A stretch of DNA of 64,000 nucleotides from Rosistilla ulvae (GTDB taxonomy: Bacteria; Planctomycetota; Planctomycetia; Pirellulales; Pirellulaceae). The notes under the pieces were generated by a model, which was not told the DNA's origin, made no database searches, and saw nothing but the letters and a program-made list of their open reading frames with translations. The position numbers were made by a program, and so were the translations under genes. The DNA is taken from the NCBI RefSeq assembly GCF_007741475.1, contig NZ_CP036261.1:372001-436000 (forward strand), written 5' to 3'. Of the stretch, positions 9,922-18,822 are shown in pieces; positions within the stretch are counted from its first letter, which is position 1, and each line of letters starts with the position of its first letter.

Positions 9922-10632
9922 TCAGGTGAGCAGTTGGTAGGGGATTTTGCGCTGCACGGTTTGCGAGAGTCGCTGCGGGTCGGTCAGTACGATCTTGCGG
10001 CGGCCGACGTGGATGAAACCTTCGGCACGCAGTTGGCCCAGCAGGATCGTGACGGTTTCTCGCGTGCTGCCTAGGAGGTTGGCGATCTCCTGGTGGGCGA
10101 GGTTGATCCGCAGCCGGATCCCATCGTCGGCGACCGCTCCAAATTGTTCGGCGAGGTCGAGGAGCAGATGGATCAGTCGGTCGCGGTTGGAAAGGAATAA
10201 CAAGTTCTTTAGTCGGCGTTCGATTCGGCTGCGTCGCAAGCCGATCATTTTTGTGATGGCAAACGCGACGCCGCCGTGCTGCGACATCAACTCTTGCAGT
10301 TCGATCGCAGGAATCATTACCACCGTCGCCGCCTCGACCGCTTCGACGTATTCCTCGCGCGCCGCATCGGCAAACAACGCCAACTCGCCAAACAATTCCC
10401 CTGGCTCGACAAACGCCAAAATCGATTGCTTGCCATCGGGGGTGTGGTTGCAGACTTTGACCAATCCCTTGGTCAACAGGAACACGCTGTCCGCTTTTTC
10501 GCTGGGAAGGTAGATCGGGCTGCGGGCTCGAAACGAACGCGAGCGACTGCGCATTTCGAGCCGCTCGATCTGTTCGGGCAGAAGCCGAGCGAAGAGGTCA
10601 CAGTTTTTCAGGTGCCACATTTTATTAGGCAT
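9922..10632 (-). CDS. Crp/Fnr-family transcriptional regulator
   Basis: 236 residues with the standard plan: N-terminal cyclic-nucleotide-binding-like beta-barrel (residues about 15-125, with GELFGELALF), a long dimerisation helix (about 125-150) and a C-terminal winged helix (about 165-215) whose recognition region reads HQEIANLLGSTRETV. There is no N-terminal Cys cluster, so it is not an oxygen-sensing Fnr. The effector could be cAMP, another ligand or none. Start is ATG 10632. It lies upstream of, and in the same direction as, the repeat-protein gene, but 424 bp separate them, so one transcript is doubtful. Its targets cannot be inferred from the sequence. Confidence 0.93.
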   Translation of the reverse strand: MPNKMWHLKNCDLFARLLPEQIERLEMRSRSRSFRARSPIYLPSEKADSVFLLTKGLVKVCNHTPDGKQSILAFVEPGELFGELALFADAAREEYVEAVEAATVVMIPAIELQELMSQHGGVAFAITKMIGLRRSRIERRLKNLLFLSNRDRLIHLLLDLAEQFGAVADDGIRLRINLAHQEIANLLGSTRETVTILLGQLRAEGFIHVGRRKIVLTDPQRLSQTVQRKIPYQLLT

Positions 10633-10757
10633 CGCCGTGTCCTTTCGTTGTTTGCAGCACGAGAAGATCGGGGAAAGTTCGCGGAGGTTCGCAAACCTTC
10701 CCTAGATAGACGCGTGAACATCGGTTACCTCACACACGAAAGCTGGAACTTCGCCAG

Positions 10758-11462
10758 CTAATTCAGCGGTGCATTGTTAGGAACGGCGTATTTGGCTGGA
10801 TTGGCGAGGAACATTTTCCGTTGGTCGTCGCTCGGGAAGAGGTACCGCAGGCCTTGGTGGACAGTCGCGATTTCCGGCTTTCCTGGTACATCCTGCTGCA
10901 TCTCGACGCGGCAAACCGAACAGAGGCCGTTCATCGCAAGATCGATGTTGGCGTATTTTTTCGGGTCGGCTCGGAAGGCTGCTTTTTGCTCCTCGCCAGG
11001 AAACAGGAACAAACGGCCGCCGTAGAGGGCCGAGTGCTGGACCGTGCCAGGCATCCGCTGTGACATGTTGACCGAGCAAACGGTGCAGTCGCCGCCCAGT
11101 GCGGGGACGTACTTCGCGGGGTCGGCTAGGAAAACCTGCTTCTGCTCTTCGCCAGGGAACAGATAGGTCTTCCCGTCGTAGTTCGCCTGGAACTGCGTCG
11201 TTCCACGAACCCACTTCTTCATGTCGATCACGCAAACCGGGCAATAGCCATCCATCGCGATCTTTGCCTGTGCCATCCGACTCTGGCTGCCTCCCGCTGG
11301 CGGTTGAGCTGCGCGGCTTTGGCTGCCACCACTCGCTGCGGGGGGAGTTGGCCGGGGGGCTCGCGTTCCCGATTGCGCATCGGCTTGAGGGGCGATGATG
11401 AGGCAGGTCGATAGGGTTGTGGCGGTCAGGAGCGATCGAAGGCGGGGGCGTTGATGCAGCAT
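10758..11462 (-). CDS. Exported protein with three YHS-like Cys modules
   Basis: 234 residues. An N-terminal signal peptide (1-29, cleavage likely after ADA) and a Gln/Ser/Pro linker are followed by three copies of a roughly 52-residue module. Each has a CxxC motif (CPVC 74-77, CTVC 126-129, CSVC 181-184), then an aromatic/LFPGEEQK or LFPSDDQR stretch and a DPxKY or NPAKY end. This resembles the YHS/TRASH-type metal-binding fold, so each module may bind a metal ion such as Cu or Zn in the periplasm. Metal and role are inference. The tandem triplication is unusual, since YHS domains normally occur singly. The next gene on this strand, 125 bp downstream, is the Crp-family regulator. Confidence 0.8.
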   Translation of the reverse strand: MLHQRPRLRSLLTATTLSTCLIIAPQADAQSGTRAPRPTPPAASGGSQSRAAQPPAGGSQSRMAQAKIAMDGYCPVCVIDMKKWVRGTTQFQANYDGKTYLFPGEEQKQVFLADPAKYVPALGGDCTVCSVNMSQRMPGTVQHSALYGGRLFLFPGEEQKAAFRADPKKYANIDLAMNGLCSVCRVEMQQDVPGKPEIATVHQGLRYLFPSDDQRKMFLANPAKYAVPNNAPLN

Positions 11463-11722
11463 GAAAAAGGCTTCCTTGAGGTGAGAGGGTGGTTTTCAGG
11501 AACGGTGACGTTTCCGGGGGGGAGGACGGGGGGAGGCGGAGATCCTTACAGCGAGTGGAGATTTTTTTGACGGCTAGGTGAGGGCATCGCGCGTGAGGGC
11601 CTATCAGCGAGAAGGGGGGCCGCGCAGATTAAGATTCGTCACCCTTGAATAGCAAGGTTACGAACAGCAATTGGAAGGCGTGAGGCGCGGAGAGGGGGGC
11701 GAGAAGAGAAACTCGAGCTGGA

Positions 11723-11983
11723 TCAGTCGTTGCGGGCTGCGATCGCTTGTTTGATCCGCTGGCGAGCTTCTGAAGAGAGCTTCGCTTTTGCGACGCTGCG
11801 ATCGTTGTCGAGCTCTGCCACATGTTGCTGTGTGCGGCGATGCAGCGCAACGGTGTCGCGACGAAATGCGGCGCACAGCCGACAGAGTCGTAGATGCATC
11901 CACAGCTCGACCCGCTGACGAAACGTTAGCTTGGTTTCGAGCGATTCGGAGACGAGCTTGGAGATTTCTTTGCAGCTGAACAT
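11723..11983 (-). CDS. Putative zinc-binding anti-sigma factor
   Basis: 86 residues from the ATG at 11983, which overlaps the TAA stop of the upstream sigma-factor gene (TAATG). That arrangement gives translational coupling and strongly suggests a cognate pair. It has the anti-sigma H-x3-C-x2-C motif (His30, Cys34, Cys37) preceded by Cys4, matching the zinc-binding ZAS fold. Unlike many anti-sigma factors it has no membrane helix, so it should be cytoplasmic and could sense redox or metal stress directly. The basic C-terminal half is likely helical. A longer reading frame to 12034 exists but would overlap the sigma gene more and is less likely. Confidence 0.82.
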   Translation of the reverse strand: MFSCKEISKLVSESLETKLTFRQRVELWMHLRLCRLCAAFRRDTVALHRRTQQHVAELDNDRSVAKAKLSSEARQRIKQAIAARND

Positions 11984-12585
11984 TATCGCGTGTCCACTTG
12001 GTCCCTGTCTTGGTTCCAGCGAGTTTTCATGCACTGCGCCAGGCGAACACGCGCCCGATGGAGCAAGACCCAGAGGTTCGACGGAGTGATCGCAAGTTCC
12101 TTACAAATTTCTTCGGTTCCCAGCTCTTCCATCTCCCGCAACGTAAACGCATCGGCCTGATTCGCTGGCAATCGATGCAGGCACTGACGCAGGATCGGCC
12201 AGAATTCCTCCCGTTCGAGCGAATCGAGTGGTTGCATGAGGGTTGATCGCACGCTTTTCTTCCAGTGGCCGCTGCGATCGAACATTTGGTCGATGGGATC
12301 GCCGCCGTCATCATCGATCAGGTTCTCGGTTCGCTGGCGAACGCGAATCAGATCGATGACCTTGCGTTTTAAGATGCCGGTCAACCAACCCCGCTCGGAG
12401 CCTTTGCCGGAGAACTGATGCACATGCTCCAAGCCGGCCAGGAACGTCTGCTGCACCACCTCTTCAGCCGCTTCAGCATTCCGCAGCCGCGAGACTGCGT
12501 ATCGAAACAAATAATCACCATGTTCGTCGACCCAGTCCGCAGGGCGGAGCGGTGCATCGGGGGCAGGCTCTGCAGGAATGTCCAT
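11983..12585 (-). CDS. ECF-type RNA polymerase sigma factor
   Basis: About 200 residues from ATG 12585; further in-frame codons upstream to 12669 look unlike sigma-factor sequence. Region 2 covers about residues 15-90 (GDYLFRYAVSRLRNAEAAEEVVQQ, shortened: GDYLFRYAVSRL...EEVVQQTF). Region 4 covers about 130-190, with the helix-turn-helix around EEICKELAITPSNLWVLLHR. It should direct RNA polymerase to a small regulon and be held inactive by the zinc anti-sigma factor whose start overlaps its stop codon. It resembles the sigma group paired with short cytoplasmic zinc-finger proteins. No clear ribosome-binding site precedes the start. Confidence 0.9.
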   Translation of the reverse strand: MDIPAEPAPDAPLRPADWVDEHGDYLFRYAVSRLRNAEAAEEVVQQTFLAGLEHVHQFSGKGSERGWLTGILKRKVIDLIRVRQRTENLIDDDGGDPIDQMFDRSGHWKKSVRSTLMQPLDSLEREEFWPILRQCLHRLPANQADAFTLREMEELGTEEICKELAITPSNLWVLLHRARVRLAQCMKTRWNQDRDQVDTR

Positions 12586-12922
12586 GAATCTCAAACCGTG
12601 AATAGATGATCGCCAACAAGCTTTCTTATTGAACGCGATCCAGGTCCGCCGCGATGTGATCCAGCTCACGGTTCGTAGGCATCATAAGCTAAAAGGGTGG
12701 TGGGTGCTTCATTTTCAGGCGACAGGATGTCGGCGTCCCACGCGTTTTTCGGCAGCTGTCAACGAACCGACATCGGATCCGCGATGATCCTAGCCACACG
12801 CGACTTCAGCACCAACCTGGTACCTGAGTTTCTCGCAGCTTCCGTTTGGGGGCACGCTCGAGAGCCGGATTGCCAGAGCCATCGTCCCGCATGAGCTGGA
12901 AGACCTTCTGGGCTTGCCGTGG

Positions 12923-13083
12923 TTTAAAGGCAATACCGTTCAAAGAAGGAGCCTCGGTCCGTCGCAAGAATTAGCGGCGTGATGTAGTGGACGAGGTTAC
13001 GAGTTCCAGCGATTTGGTCTGATGCATGCAAAAGGACTCGTCGCCTCGTCCACTACGCTTCGTTGAACGGTATTGGGTTTAAA
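12923..13083. repeat. MITE-like inverted-repeat element
   Basis: A 161-bp segment bounded by 21-bp imperfect inverted repeats (12923-12943 and 13063-13083, 19 of 21 positions matching) that begin tttaaa and contain caataccgttcaa. A second perfect 13-bp inverted repeat lies inside (12984-12996 and 13044-13056, gtagtggacgagg and its complement). It has no coding capacity. The right end overlaps the stop codon and last codon of the DUF2071 gene. It may be a non-autonomous mobile element or a repeat family typical of these genomes; target-site duplications were not established. Confidence 0.55.
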
Positions 13084-13765
13084 GGTAGCTCGGGAAGGAG
13101 ACCGAAACGGGAGAACCTTCGGCATATTGGACGTTGGTGGGCGGCTGTGTATTGAGGAATGCAAACGCATCGCCGTAGGTCGCTGCAAAGTCGACGTCGA
13201 TTTCAAAATCATCGATTTGGCAACATCGCCACTGCGGATGTCGTACCTCGTACTGAAGTGTTCGCCGCGGACCTTGAGAGTATCCCCAGTAATGCTCGGT
13301 TATGAATTCGCCAAGCGAGCCGGCGGGAGGAAGGGCGAGTTCGGAATCGATGTTCGCGGAGAACCGGTTGTGCGACGCGTTTTGCCACGAGTACCAATGC
13401 TGATTGGGTTCGTTGCAGTGGTCCATTGGCAACGCGGCGTAGTTCTCGTGAAAGAAGTTGTTTGCGATCAACGGAATGATCCGCTTCGGGACGAGTTCCT
13501 TAATAAAGGTGACAGCCCGAATCGATGGGTTGTTTTTGGGGGAGACGTAGAACCGCAGATTCACCTCTTCGAAACGCCGATGGAAGGGAATCGGGATGCC
13601 AACAAGACGCGTCTCTTCAAACATGAAGGCGACAAGGCTGACGTAGACCCGACCCTCGAACGCGTCGATTTGAGTTCCCTTGGGAACGAACGGTTCCAGA
13701 ACGGATGCCTGCACGTTGTAGTTGGCGAGTAGAAGATGCTTCCACTGAGCCGACAGGAACTTCAT
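13079..13765 (-). CDS. DUF2071 (YqjF-like) family protein
   Basis: 228 residues starting at ATG 13765 (MKFLSAQWKHLLLANY). The stretches LLANYNVQASVLEPFVPKG near the N-terminus, then FEGRVYVSLVAFMF and the central FEEVNLRFYV, are typical of DUF2071/YqjF proteins. These are soluble beta-barrel proteins related in fold to acetoacetate decarboxylase, with no firmly assigned reaction. The reading frame extends upstream to 13900, but that part is unlike the family and lies in repeat-like intergenic DNA. The last codons coincide with the end of the MITE-like element, which supplies the TAA stop, so the original C-terminus may have differed. Confidence 0.85.
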   Translation of the reverse strand: MKFLSAQWKHLLLANYNVQASVLEPFVPKGTQIDAFEGRVYVSLVAFMFEETRLVGIPIPFHRRFEEVNLRFYVSPKNNPSIRAVTFIKELVPKRIIPLIANNFFHENYAALPMDHCNEPNQHWYSWQNASHNRFSANIDSELALPPAGSLGEFITEHYWGYSQGPRRTLQYEVRHPQWRCCQIDDFEIDVDFAATYGDAFAFLNTQPPTNVQYAEGSPVSVSFPSYL

Positions 13766-13994
13766 GGGCGTCTCGCTTGATACATCATCTGGCGGGGGCG
13801 AATCGCACGGCCTCGGTTCGCGGGAACCGAGGCGTTCGGATTGCCATAGGGGCGTTGCTGCACCGATGGCAGGGAGATGTATCTTAGCGTCTGTCGCCAC
13901 CGATGTGGCGAGGAGTCGACGAGCGTGCCGACTGATGCCTCAAGTTAAAACATTGGATGGCCCTGAGCGAGCGGAGGGCATTGGGAGGCCGAGA

Positions 13995-14468
13995 TCAATC
14001 ATCCGTTAGATCGAAATTGATTTCGTTGGGGCCGGTGGCAACGGTCGCTTCCAGGCCGCTCGTTGTGGGGCGACTGTAGCGTTCGGGGACCAGGTACTTT
14101 GGTTTCTGTGGGGCGGCCTGTTGTTGTTGCCCTGAGTAGTTCGGGTCGTCTTCGGTCAGCATCGCGTTTTCGAGCTTTTCGCGTTTGACGACGGTCACTT
14201 GGTAGTCGCCAATTTTTGTTCCTCCCGGGATGCTGGCCGAACTCAATTGGTAGCGGCCGTCTGGGGCGGTCTTGCCAACGGCACTGAAGCCCGCTTGGGA
14301 GCGAAAGGTGACCACCGCGTCGGCAACGGGGCTGCCTTGATACGTGACAACTCCTTCGACGGCAGCCGCATCGTCGGGGAGGCCGTCGGATCCACAGCCT
14401 GTCATCATCGCCAGTGCGAAAGTTGCTGTGATCGCTGCGCTGTTATTTGCTAATTTTTTAAAATTCAT
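13995..14468 (-). CDS. Carboxypeptidase-regulatory-like lipoprotein of a DUF1559 locus
   Basis: 157 residues from ATG 14468. A signal peptide ends in a lipoprotein-type site (MMTGC, Cys25), and the mature part is one beta-sandwich resembling the carboxypeptidase regulatory domain (VEGVVTYQGSPVADAVVTF, then GKTAPDGRYQL). Such small lipoproteins commonly follow DUF1559 genes in planctomycetes, and the same arrangement recurs at 61.9 kb here. Role is unknown, probably surface or pseudopilus-related. It lies 101 bp downstream of the DUF1559 gene, but a strong hairpin sits between them, so it may depend on read-through or on its own promoter. Confidence 0.85.
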   Translation of the reverse strand: MNFKKLANNSAAITATFALAMMTGCGSDGLPDDAAAVEGVVTYQGSPVADAVVTFRSQAGFSAVGKTAPDGRYQLSSASIPGGTKIGDYQVTVVKREKLENAMLTEDDPNYSGQQQQAAPQKPKYLVPERYSRPTTSGLEATVATGPNEINFDLTDD

Positions 14469-14491
14469 CGTTTGGGACACTTATAAAAATT

Positions 14492-14522
14492 CGCAAGCCA
14501 GCCACTGGTGGGCTGGCTTGCG
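14492..14522 (-). terminator. Rho-independent terminator or attenuator between DUF1559 and lipoprotein genes
   Basis: A perfect 12-bp stem (14492-14503 with 14511-14522, cgcaagccagcc) and a seven-base loop, followed on the minus strand by AATTTTTAT. It lies downstream of the DUF1559 stop and 24 bp upstream of the lipoprotein start, so it probably sets the expression ratio of the two genes. Confidence 0.75.
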
Positions 14523-14569
14523 AGTGGAATGGGGGTGGAAACGAAAGGGTTTAGGGGGCAGGGGACGGT

Positions 14570-15613
14570 TTAGATTCCCACAGTCGGTTCACCGCCCGCT
14601 TTGCTACCCATGGCGCCCCAGACACCGTAGGGGCTGAGCCCATTGGTTTGTTCCGGTTGGCTGAGGTCACCGGTGTCGATCGTTTCGGCAACGAAGTGGG
14701 TGGAGCCGTCGGCGCGCAATGTCATCACGCCGCCAGGATGGTTGCTGGTCGGGGCGATCACCGAGCTGACGCTGTCTCCGCTGTCGCTGGATCCAGATGC
14801 GTCGGTACAACTGGCCGAGTTGGGGGGCAGTACCGTGTTAAAACCAGCCCGTTCGGCTTGGCCATCGGCCAGCCACCATCCGCCACGTCCTTTAACGGCG
14901 CTGGCATCCAAATAGAACCTGCCATCGGTTTCCGCCAGGCAGTTCAGTGGGCTCAGGCGGATATCCGCGACGCCAACGGCCACACCTTCCGTTACTCGGA
15001 TGGTTCCGGTTCGGGTCCCTCGGCTGTATTCGTTCACCTTCCGTTCGGCCATTGCAATCGTGTTGCTGGTGCCGTCGATGATGTCGCGAAATCGGCTGCC
15101 GTCGCGTTTGGCAAAGACGCCGCGGACCGAGGTCGCATCGCGGGTGCTTCCCATTTGGTCGCCGACGCTGAATCGATAGTTAAAGTGATTGGTCAGATTG
15201 CCGGAGTAGTTGTCCGATGGGCAACGCAGCATGTCGGGAGCGACGTTCCAGGGGGTCCAGGATTCCCAGGTGCCGCCGCCGAACGGAGGCTTGGTGCCAT
15301 CGCCCGCAGCGATTTGGTCGTACATGGGCCCTTGTTCGTAGAACGGCATCAGCGGAATCAGTCCGTTCAAGCGTCCGTAGTTTTGGACGGTGCCGCTGGT
15401 TGTTCCGGTCGCCCGGGGGACAAAGCTGCCATGGGTGTCGTGGTAGTTGTGCAGTGCAAGGCCGAGTTGTTTCATGCTGTTCGAGCACTGCATCCGGCGG
15501 GCCGCTTCGCGCGCGGCTTGGACGGCGGGCAGCAACAGGCCAACCAGGATGCCGATGATCGCGATCACGACAAGAAGTTCAACGAGTGTAAAGGCAGAGC
15601 GAGATTGTTTCAT
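14570..15613 (-). CDS. DUF1559 prepilin-like protein
   Basis: 347 residues from ATG 15613. The N-terminus is a type IV prepilin/pseudopilin cleavage and membrane segment ([15 protein letters not shown]), followed by the planctomycete DUF1559 signature [19 protein letters not shown] and a large extracellular domain. A C-terminal HPGG stretch followed by ADGS is also typical. These proteins occur in dozens of copies per planctomycete genome and are thought to be processed by prepilin peptidase and displayed on the cell surface; individual roles are unknown. A carboxypeptidase-like lipoprotein gene follows. The frame is open further upstream, but the family start is at the ATG used here. Confidence 0.93.
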   Translation of the reverse strand: MKQSRSAFTLVELLVVIAIIGILVGLLLPAVQAAREAARRMQCSNSMKQLGLALHNYHDTHGSFVPRATGTTSGTVQNYGRLNGLIPLMPFYEQGPMYDQIAAGDGTKPPFGGGTWESWTPWNVAPDMLRCPSDNYSGNLTNHFNYRFSVGDQMGSTRDATSVRGVFAKRDGSRFRDIIDGTSNTIAMAERKVNEYSRGTRTGTIRVTEGVAVGVADIRLSPLNCLAETDGRFYLDASAVKGRGGWWLADGQAERAGFNTVLPPNSASCTDASGSSDSGDSVSSVIAPTSNHPGGVMTLRADGSTHFVAETIDTGDLSQPEQTNGLSPYGVWGAMGSKAGGEPTVGI

Positions 15614-16412
15614 GAAATGAATGCCAAAAGAGGTAAGGGAATGAAACGGCGCAAAATTTAGCGCTCGCGAAAATGGGAAGAACTCGAATGCACTGCAACA
15701 CGATTGCGGTCGCACGTATGCTTTCGCAAGGCATCGGGGGGGGGGAGCGTGCACTGAATGCACGCAAGAATGCTTGCAACGGTCGTTTATCTTCCTGAGC
15801 GAATATATTCTAGAAACCACTGCTGTTACTGCAATTGTCAGTGTGGAGTTGCGTTTGTGGCTGTTTGGGTGGGTTTTTTCTGGGATTCTGGTTGGTGGCC
15901 GATGGCCAGGTTCGTTCGGTTGGCCTCGTTAGGGGCAGCATTGTGTCGATGCGGTGCGGGCTGCCGATTTCATGTGCCTTCCCTAATGTTGGTTTAGTGG
16001 GGGGAGGGATCAGCGGCGTTGCGTCGAAGTCGGTGTACTGTTTTCAGTCCCGATTCGCTTTGTGGATACGATGTTGATCGCCGCGTTTGTCAGTCGACTG
16101 CTTGCGTAGGGATCCCCCACGAGACGACTTCAGAATCAAAGCTTGCGGAAACAATGCGATGCAGATTGCACAAAAGATCACTCCATCTTTGTCTTTTGAA
16201 AACCAGGCCGAAGAGGCGGCAAGCTGCGATGTGTCGGGCATTCCCCGACTCGAAAATCGTGCGGGTCTTGAAGCACTCGACCGAAGGCAACGTGTTGACC
16301 GTTGATTTCGAATTGGCGGGGATGGCGTTTGTCGCTCTTAACGTGGCCTAAGCGTACAGTCTTAACGTTTCTGTGTTCATCGAACGGCTTCCTGGAATCC
16401 GGCGGGGTGAGA
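15614..16412. other. Intergenic region, no gene recognised
   Basis: These 799 bp lie between the DUF1559 start and the MsrAB end. Several short open frames occur on both strands, but none has a recognisable motif, a good ribosome-binding site or convincing composition. The DUF1559 promoter should lie near 15620-15800; no clear consensus was seen. Confidence 0.4.
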
Positions 16413-17558
16413 CTAGAACGACTCTGCAAATTCGGAGTATCCCTGGGCTTCGAGTTCGTCGGATGGGATGAACCGGAGGGCGGCGGAGTTCAGGCAGTAC
16501 CGCAGTCCGGTCGGTTCGGGGCCGTCGCTGAAAACATGTCCCAGGTGCGAATTGCCATGTTTGGAACGGACCTCGGTCCGCCGCAGGAACAGCTTGTAAT
16601 CGGTCTGTTCTAAAACGTTGTCGTTGACCAGCGGTCGGGTGAACGAAGGCCAACCGGTCCCTGATTTGAATTTGTCCTGGGAGCTGAACAATGGCTCGCC
16701 GGAGGCGACGTCGACATAGATCCCCGCCTGTTTGTTATCCCAGTAGGTGTTCTTGAATGGCGGTTCGGTGGCGTCCTGTTGCGTGACGCGGTACTGCAAA
16801 TCGGTCAGTTTGTCGCGCAGCACCGTTTCGCTGGGCCGCGGGTAACGGCTGCTGGAGTCTGCCGAGTCGGTGCTCTCAGGAGCGATGGCCTTTGTTTTGG
16901 GGTGGTAGTTGCGGTCGTCTCCCCAAGCGGCATCGATAAACTCGTCGCGTCCCGACATCCGGCGGTAGAAGTTGTAGCGCAGCGGATTCTGCTTGTAGTA
17001 GTCTTGGTGGTAGTCTTCGGCCAAGTAGAAAGTCGAAGCGTCTTGGATTGGCGTGACGATCTCCTTTTCGAAACGTCCCGATTCGACAAGCTGTTGCTTC
17101 GACGCGCTGGCTTGTTCGCGTTGATTGTCGTTGGCGACGAAGATCGCCGACGTGTACGATTTGCCTTGATCGACGAACTGACCGTAGCGATCGGTCGGGT
17201 CGATGTTCCGCCAGAAAATTTCCAGCAGATCCAAGTACGCGATTTGGTTTGCATCAAAGGTCACGCGGACCGCTTCGACATGTCCGGTGTCGGTATGCGA
17301 AACCTCCTCGTACGTCGGGTTTTTCTTATGGCCGCCAGTGTAGCCCGATTCAGCGGCGATCACGCCGGCCTGCTTTTCGAAGGGGGGCTCCATGCACCAA
17401 AAGCAGCCGCCAGCGAATATAGCGGTTTCGATTTTTGCGTTGGCTGCGATTTCTGGCATCTGGTGGGGGCTGTTCCGGTCGCTAGCGACTAACCAAACCG
17501 AAAACCCGGCGATCGCCAGCAGTGGTATCAATAAGAAAAAGGTGCGTTGTTTCGTCAC
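16413..17558 (-). CDS. msrAB: Membrane-anchored peptide-methionine sulfoxide reductase MsrA-MsrB fusion
   Basis: 381 residues from GTG 17558, chosen because GGGAG lies eight bases upstream; a TTG at 17576 lacks such a site. An N-terminal hydrophobic segment (about 7-26) anchors or exports the protein. MsrA follows, with catalytic Cys52 in [12 protein letters not shown], then MsrB, ending in [11 protein letters not shown] with catalytic Cys355. It reduces both S- and R-methionine sulfoxide in envelope proteins, as in Neisseria PilB-type fusions. The MsrB part has [12 protein letters not shown] where zinc-binding MsrB proteins carry CxxC, so it is the zinc-free form. It is monocistronic; upstream is a repeat array. 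Confidence 0.95.
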   Translation of the reverse strand: MTKQRTFFLLIPLLAIAGFSVWLVASDRNSPHQMPEIAANAKIETAIFAGGCFWCMEPPFEKQAGVIAAESGYTGGHKKNPTYEEVSHTDTGHVEAVRVTFDANQIAYLDLLEIFWRNIDPTDRYGQFVDQGKSYTSAIFVANDNQREQASASKQQLVESGRFEKEIVTPIQDASTFYLAEDYHQDYYKQNPLRYNFYRRMSGRDEFIDAAWGDDRNYHPKTKAIAPESTDSADSSSRYPRPSETVLRDKLTDLQYRVTQQDATEPPFKNTYWDNKQAGIYVDVASGEPLFSSQDKFKSGTGWPSFTRPLVNDNVLEQTDYKLFLRRTEVRSKHGNSHLGHVFSDGPEPTGLRYCLNSAALRFIPSDELEAQGYSEFAESF

Positions 17559-18567
17559 GACGAATCTCCCAAACAAAGGCTAGGTACTGTCTGCACCCTA
17601 GTGGGACGGAGCTGTCACCGATTTCTTACGTAAAATCTTGGAGAACTGTCGCAGAGTTGTTCTGCCGGGGGGCTTTCGGGTGCGCAAGTCGCGGTCAACA
17701 AGCAAAGCCCTGCAGAGGGGCGATGGTGTCGCCCTATCGAGAACTCCCGCAGGGGCTTCGGCCAACCTTTCCTGCAACCGTCGTCGCAGGATTTGAGCGA
17801 CCGTCACTCCAGTCGCAATCGTTTCATGGGGATGCCCCTCTCTTCGTCTCTCGTGAAGATGGGTAAATGCTGCCCGCGAATGGTGCCAGTCACGCGAATG
17901 AATCTCGACCATTGTCGAGCCCAGAGTATTGGCGCTATTGGCGTGATTCGTAGGTAATCTTAATTCTGTTAGGGCTGGTGGTTTGGTCTTCCCGCAAATG
18001 GCGCCAATCAGGCGAATGGGAAACGCCGATTTTGCGGTCGTCAGTATTCGTGTTAGTGGTGTGATTCGTGGTGAATCTTGATTCTGTTAGGGCTGGTGGT
18101 TTGGTCTTCCCGCGAATGGCGCCAATCACGCGAATAGAAAACGCTCATTTAGCAGTCGTCAGTATTCGTGTTATTTGTGTGATTCGCGGTCAATCTTGAT
18201 TCTGAAAGGACCGGTGGTTTGGTCTACCCGCGAATGACGCCAATCACGCGAATGGGAAACGCTCATTTTGCAGTCCTCCGTATTCGTGTTATTTGTGTGA
18301 TTCGTGGTCGATCTTGATTCTGTTAGGGCTGGTGGTTTGGTCTACCTGTCAATGCTGCGAATCGTGCCAATGAGCTTGCGGTCTTTGTTTGGGCTTAGAG
18401 GCTCGGACCGCCGTTTTGTGCCTGTCCCCTCGCTACCATGTAGCTTGAGTTCACTCTGAGGATGGAAACGAAGGCGATCATTTTCGTGGTCGCCAAACGT
18501 CGATCATCGTGATCGGGCTGCACGTCGGTTAGAATGGAGGTTCACTCAGTTGTCCACAGGTGGAATC
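17559..18567. other. Gene-free region holding a tandem-repeat array
   Basis: About 1 kb between the divergently transcribed msrAB and vapB genes. No protein or RNA gene was recognised. Most of 17865-18375 is the roughly 118-bp repeat array described separately; the rest must hold the promoters of both neighbours, for which I saw no clear consensus. Confidence 0.5.
17865..18375. repeat. Tandem array of a ~118-bp unit (about four and a half copies)
   Basis: Units starting with aatcttgattctg begin at 17954, 18074, 18192 and 18310 (spacings 120, 118 and 118 bp), with diverged partial units on either side. Each unit has attctgttagggctggtgg, a cgcgaatggcgccaatcac block and a gtattcgtgttatttgtgtg block. 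The copies differ by scattered substitutions, so the array is not a recent duplication. The ggcgcc palindrome may form a hairpin. No coding potential was seen. Confidence 0.85.
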
Positions 18568-18822
18568 ATGCCAGATGAAATCTCGATCCAAGAAGCTCAA
18601 GGCAACCTCAAAGGCCTCATCGCGGGTTTGGCTCCCGGTGCAGAATTGGTCATTACCGATCGCGAGCGGCCCGTTGCTAAATTGGTCGCCGAAGTCGCCG
18701 GCTCATCAGTCAAGACGGCGAAACGTCAAGGTGGTCAATTGAAGGGGCAAATCGCGATCGCTGCTGACTTCGACAAACTGCCTGGCGACATCGCTGAGGC
18801 ATTCGGAGCGGGCGAAGAGTGA
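18568..18822 (+). CDS. vapB: Phd/YefM-like antitoxin of a VapBC module
   Basis: 84 residues from ATG 18568; a TTG at 18550 would add six. The N-terminal half (ISIQEAQGNLKGLIAGL, then GAELVITDRERPVAKLV) is the typical Phd/YefM DNA-binding fold, and the C-terminal tail is a probable toxin-binding arm. It should neutralise the PIN-domain toxin encoded next and repress their shared promoter. Its TGA stop overlaps the toxin's GTG start (GTGA), giving translational coupling. The promoter would lie in the repeat-rich region upstream. Confidence 0.87.
   Translation: MPDEISIQEAQGNLKGLIAGLAPGAELVITDRERPVAKLVAEVAGSSVKTAKRQGGQLKGQIAIAADFDKLPGDIAEAFGAGEE

Noticed and set aside
17865-18375. CRISPR array
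   Set aside because: Repeat units are about 118 bp and similar along their whole length, without short repeats alternating with unique spacers; no cas genes nearby.
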